DNA from: Apoda limacodes
Lineage: Eukaryota > Arthropoda > Insecta > Lepidoptera > Limacodidae
DNA length: 64,000 bases
Direction: 5' to 3'
Assembly: GCA_946406115.1 (NCBI GenBank)
Contig: OX291551.1
Location: 14,384,001-14,448,000, forward strand
Numbering within the stretch: the stretch's first letter is position 1; every line of letters starts with the position of its first letter. Below, one piece after another: positions 11,481 to 21,839 of this stretch. Under the pieces are notes generated by a model. The model was not told the origin of the DNA. It saw only the letters and a program-made list of their open reading frames with translations, and made no database searches. Both the position numbers and the translations under genes were made by a program.

Positions 11481-11740
11481 AAGCTTACAAGCCGCCTGAT
11501 GGTAAGCGGTCAGCGTAGCCTATGGACACTTGCAACACAGGGCTATCACTTGCGCGTTGCAGACCCCTCAAAAATCTAATAACTTCATTCTTGAAGAACC
11601 CCATACTATATTCCTTAGAGAAGACCTTGGCAGGGAGCTCACTCCATAATCCAAGCGTTTGCGGGAGGAAGTTTCTCTGAAATCGCACTGTACGCGACCG
11701 TTTCGGTTCTTAAGTGTGTGAATGTATCTATCTCTTTTAA
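11481..11740 (-). pseudogene. Family A retrotransposon, 3' fragment
   Basis: On the minus strand this encodes WSELPAKVFSKEYSMGFFKNEVIRFLRGLQRAS, matching the C-terminus of the family A reverse transcriptase at 28558-29896, and ends with the shared 'CTTACCATCAGGCGG' 3' UTR block. About 250 bp remain. It sits directly beside the 5' end of the element at 8476-11440. Confidence 0.8.
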
Positions 11741-12694
11741 TATATATGTCGCAGTCATCTGGTTCAATAAGCCAGTTATTTGTCGCCTCGGCGGAACATC
11801 AAGTATGGAAAAAAAGGAACGGAAATCGCACTGTATATAAGTCATGTGTGTTGGGTTAGGTTCAGTTTCTCTTCTGTCAACGTAGATGCGGAGCGAGCAA
11901 AGCTAGCGGAGCGTTTCAGTCAAGTTTCACATAATAATCTGTTCAGTTATAAGATAATTGCTTTTTAAACTTAACGATCTGCCTAGGCGCCCAATTAACT
12001 GGCTAATTGAATCAGATGGCTGCGATATAAACACTATCATTGGCGCTACCACTTTACTTGTACAGCCACTTCATTGTTTTCACGCTTTTTCAGGTCTTCG
12101 GTCCATTAAGCACACATAGGTAGGTACTAAACCAAACGTTGTCTAGTATAGCAGTTGAAGTTGTTTTGGCCTATAAGGTGGTTTAATTTTTTTCGATTAG
12201 ATATATTCTTGAATAACTACTTTCAATAACAACTGCTCAAAATGCATTAACTGGAGCGGCATTGTATAGGTACAGGCCACGTCGCTAATCGAACGGATAA
12301 CAGTCAGAGAAGAAAGTTTCTTGAGTAGCATCCACCAGCGATGTACATTAAACGTATATATTCATATAGGTAAATATAAACAATGGTTTTTAGAGTAAGC
12401 ATGTCGCAGCTTCTCCAGTGCGTTGGCATACAAAACTGGAGTTACAAACTTTAAATCTTTTTGGTGATTTCTGGATGAAGTACCAGTTGCAGATAAATGC
12501 TCTTTGAATTATTTTAGTAAAAAAAATTGTCTCGCTTCTTTTGTCTCAATACTATGTAGAGCTTCATTTATGTACACTTTCTTACATCTTTTTTTTTTTT
12601 AAAAAAAGTACTTAACCTATAGATTTGTACTTTGGCACATATATTTTTAAGATGACCTATAATTATTTTTGGTATGCAACTAGCTTTAAGCTTC
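11741..12694. other. No recognisable feature
   Basis: AT-rich sequence with a T/A run at 12590-12607. I see no gene, repeat family or transposon end. Confidence 0.4.
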
Positions 12695-12925
12695 TAGCTG
12701 GAGGACCTAGCTTCGCTCGTTTTTTTTTAGCAACGTCATCTATTGTCAAGTAGCTGAACAACCGCCATCTATTGTCAAGTAGCTTTATCGTTGCTGTTTC
12801 GGTAAAAATAATAGTATTACTACTCGCCAATAGATGTCAGAATGAGTCATATTTTTCAGTTTATCATTGCCTAAAAACACGAATAAAACGACGTTTTCTG
12901 AAAATGAAACCTAGCTTGATCAATG
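12695..12925 (+). mobile_element. Helitron-like repeat, family B (5' part)
   Basis: Starts CTGGAGGACCTAGCTTCGCT. The 'CATCTATTGTCAAGTAGCT' block occurs twice in tandem, followed by 'CTCGCCAATAGATGTCAGAA' and the AAAACGACGTTTTCTGAAAA block, as at 4628 and 54566. The 3' end is missing. Confidence 0.6.
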
Positions 12926-13739
12926 TATCGCCGTAATTATATGTATTTACATATATACAAGAAGTGCTCGTTTAAAGGTATAAGATTTGGGTGAAGTATA
13001 GCTTGCTTTGAAATTGCAAAAACCGCAACAAACCCCATTTATCAGTTTTTGTGTAATTAATTCATTAGAAATGATTTTTGACAAAAACAATTATTAAAAT
13101 TAAAATAATAATTATAAATTTCATTAAAAAATCAAATATTGAGTATTAGTGTATCTTCGAATAAATTATCACATTATTTTGAGTTTATAGGGTTACGCAA
13201 CCAAATGGCTTAAACGAAACCTGAAACCTGAGTTCCTATGCCAACTCTAAAATCAAAGTAAACAACAACGAGGTCTCTATAAAAACCACTGTCAATGTAT
13301 CATATAAGTGAAAGATCTTCATCACTTTCAGTTTAAAAAAAATACCTTACAGATACTTGCCAATGACAGGCAATGACTAATATATTTATTTACCTTTAGA
13401 CAGTTGAGTCAGGACGCTTATAAACATAATTATATGCCGGGATGACTAACATTACCTAGTGAGCATAAAAAACAGTTCCATTAGCATAAAAACGTAACGG
13501 CGAAAATCAAACCTGCAGTTGCGTCCTGTGTGTTTCGTATTAAGTAAAGTAGCGACACCCGTGAATTTACATATCTGTTGGAACTGTTATGTTGGTAATG
13601 CTCTGGCGCACATTGAGTGCAATACCTGCTGATGAGCAATCATACTTCCAATGCGCGGCTTTTGCGTGCTCTTCATGCACCAATGAATTAAACGTATTCC
13701 TATTAACGACGGTATGGACATTACAAGCTCTCCAATTAT
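12926..13739. other. No recognisable feature
   Basis: AT-rich DNA without a coding or transposon signal that I recognise. Confidence 0.4.
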
Positions 13740-14000
13740 TTTTAGGGTTCCGTACCTCGAAAAGATAAACGGAACCCTTATAGGATCACTTTGTTGCCTG
13801 TCCGTCGGTCCGTCTGGCAAAACCTTGTTTCTCAGGAACGCGTGGAGGTATCCTTCCCTTGGAGCTGTGAAAAAATCAAACTTCTAAGCCAACGCAATCA
13901 AAAGATACAGCCTTATGCCGCAAATTTCCGCAAATTTTCGAAACTGGCAAGGGAATCAAAACCTACAGGGTACTTCCCGTGAACTTAGATTCTTAAAATT
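13740..14000 (+). repeat. GGGTTCCGTACC repeat, copy 1
   Basis: Starts TTTTTAGGGTTCCGTACCTC and is followed by CGGAACCCTTATAGGATCAC, a CTGTCCGTC block and 'CAGGGTACTTCCCGT'. This order is the one seen in the common lepidopteran GGTTCCGTACC repeat. A frame of 63 codons here is not a gene. Confidence 0.6.
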
Positions 14001-14099
14001 TAGTACTAAGCAACGTCTTATAGCACAGATCAAGGAATCAGAAAAAGGAAAATCGTAAAGTTTTAGTTACATCATATAATAAAAATAATTTTATTAATT

Positions 14100-14285
14100 T
14101 TACTCCTCCTTTCCTCATAAACGCGTAGAGGTATTAAATTCAAATTCATATCAAATACTCAGGACTATAATACCTTTAAGCTGTAACAAAATCAAACTTC
14201 TATGTTAACACAATCAAAAGAAACAGCAATTTAAGCCGCATATTTTCAAACTCGCAACTACTCGCAAATGAATCAAAACCTTTAA
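14100..14285 (+). repeat. Diverged direct repeat of 13840-13970
   Basis: The blocks AACGCGT(G/A)GAGGTAT, AAATCAAACTTCTA, CAATCAAAAGA and AATCAAAACCT occur in the same order as in 13840-13970, with about 30 bp inserted. It is a second, older copy placed in tandem. Confidence 0.6.
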
Positions 14286-14770
14286 GAGAGGTAGGGCACT
14301 GCAAGTACTCGCTCGAATAAGCTGCCCCAACAAATAAAGCGGGGCATAGCGAGTACTTGCTCGAATGAGCGGCCCGAACTGGGGAAGTACCTCCACCTTC
14401 CATAAAACCGCGGCCACAATAACACTAATATTGAGTAGTGCTGTGTTCCTGGCGGTGAGTAAGGTTGCCAAGGCTCTCTTTGAGGATTCGCTGCGCGGAC
14501 AGCGGAGGGCCGGCGGTGCTTATCGCTGTCATTGCTCGGCGTAGACGCGGCGTGCTGGTTCGGCGGTCAGGGTGACCTGATGAATCGGCTGACCAGGTTG
14601 AACGGGTTCCCGAACCCAGGGATCACTTAATCTCCGTCCTGGGAGGCTGATCCGCCAGCCTGTGTAAAGTCTCTGAAGTGGTAGTCGTGCCGGAGAAGGA
14701 GACCGGAGTGGACCCGGCTACTACAACAGAAGGGGATCAGGGGCCCTTCCGCCCGCCGTCTTAATACAGT

Positions 14771-15015
14771 CCACCATCACCTCAAGACTGCGCAGCCGAC
14801 CATCCTCTTTCTTACGGAGACGCAGATATCCTGCCCGGCCGACACATCATACCTTCATTATCCCGGCTACAAACTCGACCACAATTTTTTGAGTCGTGCC
14901 GGTGTATGTATGTTCGTCCGGGAGGATATCTGCTGTCGCCGACTTCATAGCCTTGAAGACAGGGACCTGTCGATATTGCGGGTGCGCGTAGATCACGGCT
15001 GCCACACTCGTATCT
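14771..15015 (+). pseudogene. Family A endonuclease, N-terminal part
   Basis: The frame starting near CACCATCACC reads HHHLKTAQPTILFLTETQIS, YPGYKLDHN, GVCMFVREDICCRRL and LSILRVRVD. The 'LTETQ' block is the conserved Glu motif of retrotransposon endonucleases. The frame runs without a stop for about 80 codons, then jumps by deletion to reverse-transcriptase sequence near 15016-15060; the GDFN and SDH motifs are lost. It has no ATG of its own here. Confidence 0.7.
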
Positions 15016-15059
15016 ATGCGTGCCTACTCTAACTCTAACTCACTTGCGGTCCTGTACTC

Positions 15060-15757
15060 ACGCGCCTCTTCGCGCTTTACTAGGCAATTTCCGACTTCAT
15101 GGAATACTGCGAATGTGCACCCGGTGCTCAAAAAGGGCGATAGATCAGATCCATCGAATTACAGGCCTATCGCTATTACCAGCTTCTAAGATACCTAGAA
15201 GAACACGACCTGATCAGCGACCGTCAATATGGCTTTCGCTACGGTCGCTCCACTGGTGACCTTCTAGTGTATCTCACACACCGATGGGCACTAGCCATTA
15301 AGAGTGAGGGGCAGGCATTGGAATGTAGACTAGACATCGCAAAGGTGTTCGATCGGGGCTGGCACCGGGGTCTTCTATCGAAGTTGCCATCTTACGGAGT
15401 GCCGGAGGGTTTGTGCTAATGGGTGGCTTGATGTGCAGTAGAAACAGCGTAGGAGAGAGCACAGAGCCTTGCGGGACACCAGCATTAATGTCCATGCTAT
15501 CAGAGCAACTACCGTCAACTACGGCTCGTATGCGTCTGCCGGACAAAAAGCTAGCCACCCATTTGCAACCTAAATGGTCACGTACAGTGCGGTTTCAGAG
15601 AAACTTCCTCCCGCCAACATTTGGGTTGTGGAATGAGCTTCCTGCCAAGGTTTCCTCTAAGGACTACAGTATGGGGGTCGGCAACACGCGAGTGATGCTC
15701 CAGGTGTTGCAAGCGTCCATAGGTTACGGTGACCGATTACTATCATGCGGACCTTAA
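15060..15757 (+). pseudogene. Family A reverse transcriptase, deleted and partly inverted
   Basis: 15085-15179 reads FPTSWNTANVHPVLKKGD then SNYRPIAIT. About 40 bp present in the other copy are deleted after ATTACC. 15180-15415 continues LLRYLEEHDLISDRQYGF, LDIAKVFDRGWHRGLL and LPSYGVPEGLC. 15428-15568 is the next coding segment (SFLSGRRIRAVVDG to GVPQGSVLSPTLFLLHI) in reverse orientation. After that, 15570-15660 resumes forward with WSRTVRFQRNFLP. The catalytic YADD segment is missing. The gene is dead. Confidence 0.8.
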
Positions 15758-16037
15758 GCTTGTTTGCCACATTAGCAGTATAAAAAAAAGATAAACGAAG
15801 AATGAGATTTGGTAGTGCTTGAATAACAAAGAAAAATTTTAACATAAAGCCTAATCATATGTCATCCAGTTCGCTGTAGCACCTACCCTACAGCCGATAG
15901 TATGGTCTTGTGTGTTGTGTCGGCTCTTTCCGATGTTTGAGGGGCCCACGACACAACAGATACCTAAAACTCTTAACAAACAACGTATATGTTGAAACAT
16001 TATAACGGAAGATAATTCAGCTAAAGTCCAAAAAATT

Positions 16038-16235
16038 TGTCTAATCAAATCAAATCAAATCAAACAATATTTATTCAAATAGGGTTCTAAGAACACTTTT
16101 GAATCGTCAAAACAATTTTAACAATGTTGATTCCTGCCAAAAAGAGCTGGCAAGAAGTTCTATTTAAAGTAATAATACAATACTTTGATAATACCCTAAC
16201 AGTTAATAACACGCTTCACTTGCATGAAACCAACT
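16038..16235 (-). mobile_element. 3' end of another non-LTR retrotransposon with (TTTGA)n tail
   Basis: On the minus strand the block TTCTTGCCAGCTCTTTTTGG, an AATAAATATT signal and a final (TTTGA)4 tail form a typical retrotransposon 3' UTR end. A similar tail occurs at 28287-28310. There is no coding sequence. Confidence 0.6.
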
Positions 16236-16394
16236 TCAAACTGTAATTCAGATTAGATTTTTTAGATCATTATTTTTACCTTTTTAGTGCATCTTTTTGA
16301 AGCCGGTTGTTTTTTTTTATTGAAAAGTTTTTTGTACAATCATATGTAAGTACTTACATATACTGAAAACTATCCATACTATCCATGAATATAA

Positions 16395-16610
16395 TATAGT
16401 AATAAATATTATAAATGCGAAAGTAAATCTGTCTGTTACCTCTTCACGCTGAAACCGCTGTACCAATTCAGATAAAATTTGACATGCAGATAGTTTGAGT
16501 TCCGGCAAAGGACATAAGCTACTTGAAAACCAAAAGTATTATCCGTTTTTTTTCCCCATAATGGAGGAGTTGCCGTTGAAATCCTACACTGATGATCGAA
16601 TTTATGTATT
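16395..16610 (+). mobile_element. Helitron-like repeat, family A-type, incomplete
   Basis: Contains ATATTATAAATGCGAAAGTA, CTGTCTGTTACCTCTTCACG, AAACCGCTG, GGACATAAGCTACTTGAAA and GGAGTTGCCGTTGAAATCCT in the order seen at 20155-20551. The CTAG-T end is lost. Confidence 0.65.
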
Positions 16611-16639
16611 CATCGCTTAGAAAAACTCAATATATTACA

Positions 16640-17950
16640 GTATTGATAAACAAAACAAAAAAGAAAGACTAAATACTAAGAATACAAAGTAGTTTGCAAG
16701 AGCAGACCAGCCTCCACAGGCGGCACCCGTTCACAAGTATGACACATGAATCACCCATCGCTTTGCTCAACCATGTTTTTGATTGTACTAAGATCCAGAA
16801 GTTATCCTTATAATTTATAGTTATAGAATTTTCCTTATTACGATAACAGTAAAGCAAAGAAGACGACAACCTGTGTACTACTCATAATCGCGAATACTAA
16901 AAATAAAAAAAAATTATAATAGGCGTGGCATTACGGTTTCCGTCTTACGCATTCCACGATTAGGACACGTGACCTGACGCGAGTTTATCATTTTTTACCC
17001 ATACCAAAAAAAGTGCACAGCGCCGCTAAAGAAGTTTTCACTTCAAAAACGCAAATTTCCTGTATCACACCAAATCAGTGCACGCGCGGAGAGCTTTTAT
17101 TCATGCAAAGGCAAACTAGAAGAGCCACTAGTACTGAAAATAAAAATTCTTTAAGTAGAATTCTAAATAAATTTGGTGTGTACATTTGATTTTAAAACTA
17201 GACGTCTATTACCATACCTATTATAAAGAGAGTTAGCAGATTTTGGAAGTTTGCTTATATGAGTAGGGGACTCTCTGAAACCACTGGACCGATTCAAACA
17301 ATTACTTACACTGTTAGAAAGCTATATTATTTTATAAGGTTATAGTCTAGTTGTATTCTATAAGTCTAGGGTTTTGTAACGTACATGGGGAATAAAAAGG
17401 TGTCCAAGTTCTTTCGCATTGATGTAATATTTAGTACTTTTTGATAAATTTTTAAGTCACTTTAATGTTTCATTACGGTTAATTGTATTTTCAAATTTAA
17501 TTCGAAGATAGCGGCTTGATATTCTAATATACCGAAATAGATAAAAACACTGAATATTTAAATTTTTGCGTCATAAAGATACGACTGTTTTATCTTCACA
17601 TTTTTTTCAATACTGTAACAGTACAACTTGACTTACTTCTATTTAAAAACAACCAATAATCACCTGCTATTTCAATCAACCCGTTACTTATTGGCGTTAT
17701 CTCCTTCAACCACGTGGCTGGTTTGGCATTTCCTGTTCATGATTACATGGAGTGCAACATATGTCAAACATTTGCAGTCAGCTTCATTGCAATAAGCTTT
17801 TGCTTTCCGTTTCTTTTTTGTATTTTGCGTGCAAAAATGATACGACACTTGAAAATGTCGATAATTTGCCTCACATATAGAATGAATGTTTCGGCTGTGG
17901 TATAGCAGTGCTAAATAACCGAAGATAAATCAAGTAATATATTTCTGGAT
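16640..17950. other. Largely unassigned; old Helitron scrap at 17215-17360
   Basis: 17215-17360 has 'TATTATAAAGAGAGTTAGCAG', 'CTCTGAAACCACTGGACCGA' and 'CTGTTAGAAAGCTA', a decayed variant of the Helitron-like family at 55692. The rest shows no motif that I can assign. Confidence 0.45.
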
Positions 17951-17956
17951 TTATAC

Positions 17957-17986
17957 TGTTGGGTTTAGGGAGGCCTAAACCCAACA
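17957..17986. repeat. Perfect hairpin, 13-bp arms around GAGG
   Basis: TGTTGGGTTTAGG and its exact reverse complement flank a 4-base loop. The arms start TG and end CA, like LTR ends, but no LTR body is visible. Confidence 0.85.
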
Positions 17987-18011
17987 CTAGACATCTTTCG
18001 GCTGAGACAGA

Positions 18012-18060
18012 AACCGGTTAGGTGCGAGTTGGTCTTGCGCACAAAGGATTCCGTTCCATA
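18012..18060 (+). repeat. Diverged AAGTGCGAGTCGGACTCG repeat arm
   Basis: Reads GGTGCGAGTTGGTCTTGCGC then AAAGGATTCCGTTCC, recognisably the arm of the GGTTCCGTACC family with substitutions. Confidence 0.5.
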
Positions 18061-18129
18061 CAACTATTGACTTATAACCAATATTGATTGATAACCGCTT
18101 TTTCGAGCGTACACAAAATCACACGAATT

Positions 18130-18570
18130 GATTAATTGTGCAATCCACAACGTATCATGCCCCCGATCGACCTCGGCACGGTCGTAAAACTATAGTTAGG
18201 CGGTCTCGGCACGTACTAACGACCCCAGATGACGATCTCGCTGTCCGGATAGCGAGATTAGTCTCTACGACCTCCCCGAATAGGGCCTCCCTCCATACAC
18301 GCCGCCGACGTCCCCGGGTTCGTCGGTGCCCACAAGGATACACGAGGCTTCTCGCCCCCACTTAATCGTAACCGCACCCGCGTAACGGGGAACTCCATTC
18401 CTGGCGGTGACTCACCTTCGGGTTCGAGACTCACGCCGGTCGAAGGCACGCCCCCGAGAGCGACAACCCAAGCCGAGGCTTCCCCCGCGGGGAGCCCTTG
18501 AGCGTTGGGCTGAGGCTCCTTCAAAGTCTCGCCCCAAAAGCCCGGTGAAGCAGTAATGGCTGCAACAGCC
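18130..18570. other. GC-rich block of unknown origin
   Basis: About 440 bp with much higher G+C and CpG than its surroundings. On the minus strand a 104-codon frame covers 18258-18572 and an overlapping 68-codon frame covers 18155-18361; neither has a motif that I know, and such frames are expected by chance in GC-rich DNA. It starts with ATTAATTGTGCAATCCACAA, also present near 31033. A retrotransposon leader region is possible. No function can be assigned. Confidence 0.4.
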
Positions 18571-19269
18571 AACTACATGGTCAGTTCAGAAAAAAAAAAT
18601 ACACATCTTTTAAATAATCTTATATTGAAATTTAATACAGTGCCCAATAAATAATAATCAGCACTCATGCCTTATTCGCAGATTGTAAGCGTATAGAATA
18701 TTATTTTTTTAACACTGTTTTTATAAAATGAATACAGTACCTAGCCTTTGGGTATACGTAACCCTAAAACCTGCCAAGTATGTATCGCACACGCAATTAA
18801 TATTTTTTGCGGAGAGCTCAAAAATTTATGAACCGATTTTGTCCAAAATAATTTTCATTGGTAGTACTTATAAAGCCGTTTCATCATGATTTTTTTAGAT
18901 TTTTACGTCACGTGTTTTAAAGGTTATACGAGGGACAATTTTTTTAACTTTGAAAGCCAACTTTAATAAAACTTTAACTTTCACTTTAAACTCACGAAAT
19001 TTTTGAGAAAAAAAAATAATAAGAAGGTTCTTAATGCTTTTTTAAAGCCCTATCCAATGATACGCCAATCGTTAGTGGCGGCAAAATTGTTGGTAAAATA
19101 ACCCTAGCAGATAGTGTAAAAATCCTTTATTTTACCACTAGGGTTCTTTTGCATACTAATTTGTACGCTACCTAAGATTGGTACCTAATAAGTTATCTGT
19201 GGATTTTTAACCCCATTAAGAAAAAAATAAAAAAAATAAGTGCCTGGGACCTAATTCTCACTTCATCCG

Positions 19270-19295
19270 AGATAATCTCGTTTTAGAGATTATCT
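19270..19295. repeat. Perfect hairpin, 10-bp arms
   Basis: AGATAATCTC and GAGATTATCT are exact reverse complements around a 6-base loop. CTAATTCTCAC lies before it and CCAATTCTCAC after it. Confidence 0.8.
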
Positions 19296-19386
19296 GGGAG
19301 CCAATTCTCACGCGGTCGAATTGATCACGAATTCGAAATAAAGTACGAATTTAAACTTTTCTCGAACGAAAATGTAGTTAAGCAAT

Positions 19387-19416
19387 TCTGGTAATGTCGA
19401 ATCCGACATTACCAGA
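19387..19416. repeat. Perfect hairpin, 13-bp arms around AATC
   Basis: TCTGGTAATGTCG and CGACATTACCAGA are exact reverse complements with a 4-base loop, 92 bp after the previous hairpin. Confidence 0.85.
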
Positions 19417-19619
19417 TTAAAATCCAGTTTAAAATGATTAGGTTCTAAACATAAATTCTACTCCTAGCGTAAACTATATGCTCCCTGATTATTGCAGATT
19501 TGACGAATCTGACCCGATTTTTTTTTTTTTAAATATGTATTTGCCTTACAATTACACATTTTTCTTGACTTTGATGAGTAAGGGTTTTGATTGCTTGATA
19601 TTTTTTTTACTTGAAAACA

Positions 19620-19985
19620 CTTCTTCATCTATGCATGCTTTGCCCTAAACGACTGATGGATCAACACACAGCCTAAACCGCTGATCGTAGAGACCTGAAA
19701 CTTGGAGGTGTTTGTGTTTTTTGTATGGCGTAGGCATCCGGTAAGAAAGGTTTTTCCGAAAGGGTCAAGTGCGAGTCGGACTCGCGCAAAATGGGTAAAC
19801 CGATTGTAATGAAATTATGGTAAGTTGCTATTCACACGCCGGGGAATATTTCAGAGAAGAAATAAAATGGTCAAGTGCGAATCGGGCAGAGTCAAGTGCG
19901 AGTCAGACTTGCGTAATATGGGTAAACCGATTGTAATGAAATTTTGGTTACTTGTTATGCACACGCCGTGGAAGGTTTCTAAAAT
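19620..19985 (+). repeat. AAGTGCGAGTCGGACTCGCG repeat with tandem duplication
   Basis: Contains GGATCAACACACAGCCTAAA, CGCTGATCGTAGAGACCTGA, then two successive units that each start GTCAAGTGCGAGTC and continue ATGGGTAAACCGATTGTAAT and CACACGCCG (19766-19880 and 19889-19985). The same blocks appear on the minus strand at 41455-41590 and 62940-63165. Confidence 0.65.
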
Positions 19986-20154
19986 AGTAGTAGTTGTTGT
20001 TTTAAAAAAAGAAACAAAGTTCGCCCGTTCAGCAAGTAATCATTAAAATTGAGATTTAAAGAATGAACTCTAAACTTCGAAAAAGCTAAACTTTGTAGGT
20101 AACAACAATACCCAAACTTCAACAACTAGAAATTTTGATTTTCGTAACCGTTAA

Positions 20155-20551
20155 TCCATACTAATATTATAATGCGAAAGTAACTCTGTCTGTCTATCTG
20201 TCTATTACCTCTTCACGCTTAAACCGCTGTTATGATTAAGGTAAAATTAAGCATGGATATAGATTGAGGCCCAAGAAATGACATAGGCTACTTGAAAGCG
20301 TCAAGTGTGAGCCGGTTTTTTTTTCTATAATTGAGGAGTTACTGTTGAAATCCTTAATCGATAACCGAAGTTAGGGTGGGTGTTACCGCAGGCAAAATTT
20401 GGCATGAAGATAATTTGAATTCCGGGGAAGGACATAGGCTACTTGAAAACGTCAAGTGCGAGTCGGTTTTTTTCTATAATTGAAGAGTTCCCTTTGAAAT
20501 CCTACGCCGATAACCAAATTTAGGGAGGGTAGAACCGCGGGCAAAAGCTAG
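20155..20551 (+). mobile_element. Non-autonomous Helitron-like element with duplicated 3' half
   Basis: Starts TCCATACTAATATTATAA and ends GGGCAAAAGCTAG followed by T, preceded by a GC hairpin: the TC...CTAG-T structure of Helitrons. The block from 'GACATAGGCTACTTGAAA' to the 'CCGATAACC...GCAGGCAAA' end is present twice in tandem (about 20250-20400 and 20401-20551). It has no coding capacity. Confidence 0.75.
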
Positions 20552-20552
20552 T

Positions 20553-21838
20553 TTCTAATAAAATTAAATATATATTCGCTTTCGTTTTACATTTTTCGGT
20601 TTACAACTTCGATACAATGAATTTTCAACCTCGCACTCATAAGAGCTAAAGTGATTATTGCAATTAACTGTGTAATAATTATCAATGCCTCCAATCCAAA
20701 AGATTTTATTTCTACAGTAGGTATAGTTATACCTATATTCTCTGTCTATACAATCTACGGTGCACTAAATATCTATAACTATTATATTATATTGTTTGTT
20801 TGTATACACTTTATTGTATTAAATTAAAAAAAAAGCGGACTTATCCTTAAAAGGGATTTCTTCCAGACTCGTATTTATCATTGCCCCAAAAATTATATTC
20901 ATCCATAAAAAGCCAGTTTATTAATAAATTATTACCTAACTGGTTTTTGTTACATTCAATTAATTAAAAAAATATATTTGGTTATTTATTTCCTGCCATT
21001 TCATGAATGACTATGGCCTTTGCGATCATTAAGCTATATTTGATAAAAAGACGGCTAGTTAATGTACTTCCAGCAGTTTTTGTCCAAATTATGGCGACTT
21101 TGCGCGGAATTTACTAAAAGTATCTCAATTTTACTGTTGATATCACCAGATCACATGTTATCACTAGGTACTAAACGGTATAAAAATTATACTATGTTCT
21201 TCGTCTCTTAAGCTATTCCTGTACTTAAAATCCAGTTTCCCTATTGCTCCAGAGCAACGACGATAAGGAATAGTGTATATACCCGGGTTAAAAATATATT
21301 CTTGTATAACTTTCGATCTGGCTAAAATCGGATCAATTGGTCACTACGTTGCGACGGTAAAAAATAACAAACGAATAAACAGACATTTTCGTATTCATAT
21401 AATCATAAGCATTAAGATAACAATCTTCTGACACACCAGACAGATGGCATTCTCATAACAAAAAAGGATTTGTTTAGAAACTTTGCGTAAGGAACCCTTT
21501 CGGGCAGAAAAAATCCAGGCAAAAAGGGTACAATATTGATAAGGAAGGCTAAATTCATAGAATTTCACTCTGTCCTCATTAAGGGATACCACTATCACTT
21601 TACAAACACTTTTTTGCACGGCTGGTTTATCTACTGATAGCGCCAAATCGTTTATCACAATGCGCTTACTTAATTCAATGCGAAAATTAAGTTTGGTAGT
21701 AGATAAGTTGTAATGTCGTATCGTCATCGAAAATCAATATTACGCTCAGCTGTAGTTCTTTTATCGATATACGACTTCTCGAATTTATAATATGCATTCA
21801 TTAAGATCTGGGGGCAATTCACAAACTTATTCGCCATC
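20553..21838. other. No recognisable feature
   Basis: AT-rich DNA. A minus-strand frame of 110 codons at 21395-21727 has no recognisable domain and I do not call it a gene. Confidence 0.4.
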
Positions 21839-21839
21839 T

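Larger units (their letters stand above)
14290..15795 (+). mobile_element. Family A non-LTR element with both ends, internally deleted and rearranged
   Basis: The 5' part has two tandem units of about 50 bp (14293-14390, with GTACTCGCTCGAAT / GTACTTGCTCGAAT), then an untranslated leader, an endonuclease segment (14771-15015), two reverse-transcriptase segments (15060-15415), an inverted segment (15428-15568), C-terminal codons (15570-15660) and the shared 3' UTR ending in an A-run near 15790. Four or more deletions and one inversion lie between two preserved termini. Family membership follows from near identity with 28497-29896. Confidence 0.75.
18571..19600. other. Unassigned AT-rich DNA with two hairpins
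   Basis: No gene seen. It contains two perfect inverted repeats (19270-19295 and 19387-19416), each close to an AATTCTCAC or AATTCTGG motif. Confidence 0.4.

Noticed and set aside
18155..18572. Minus-strand frames of 68 and 104 codons and a plus-strand frame of 75 codons
   Set aside because: All lie in the GC-rich block, overlap each other and show no motif.
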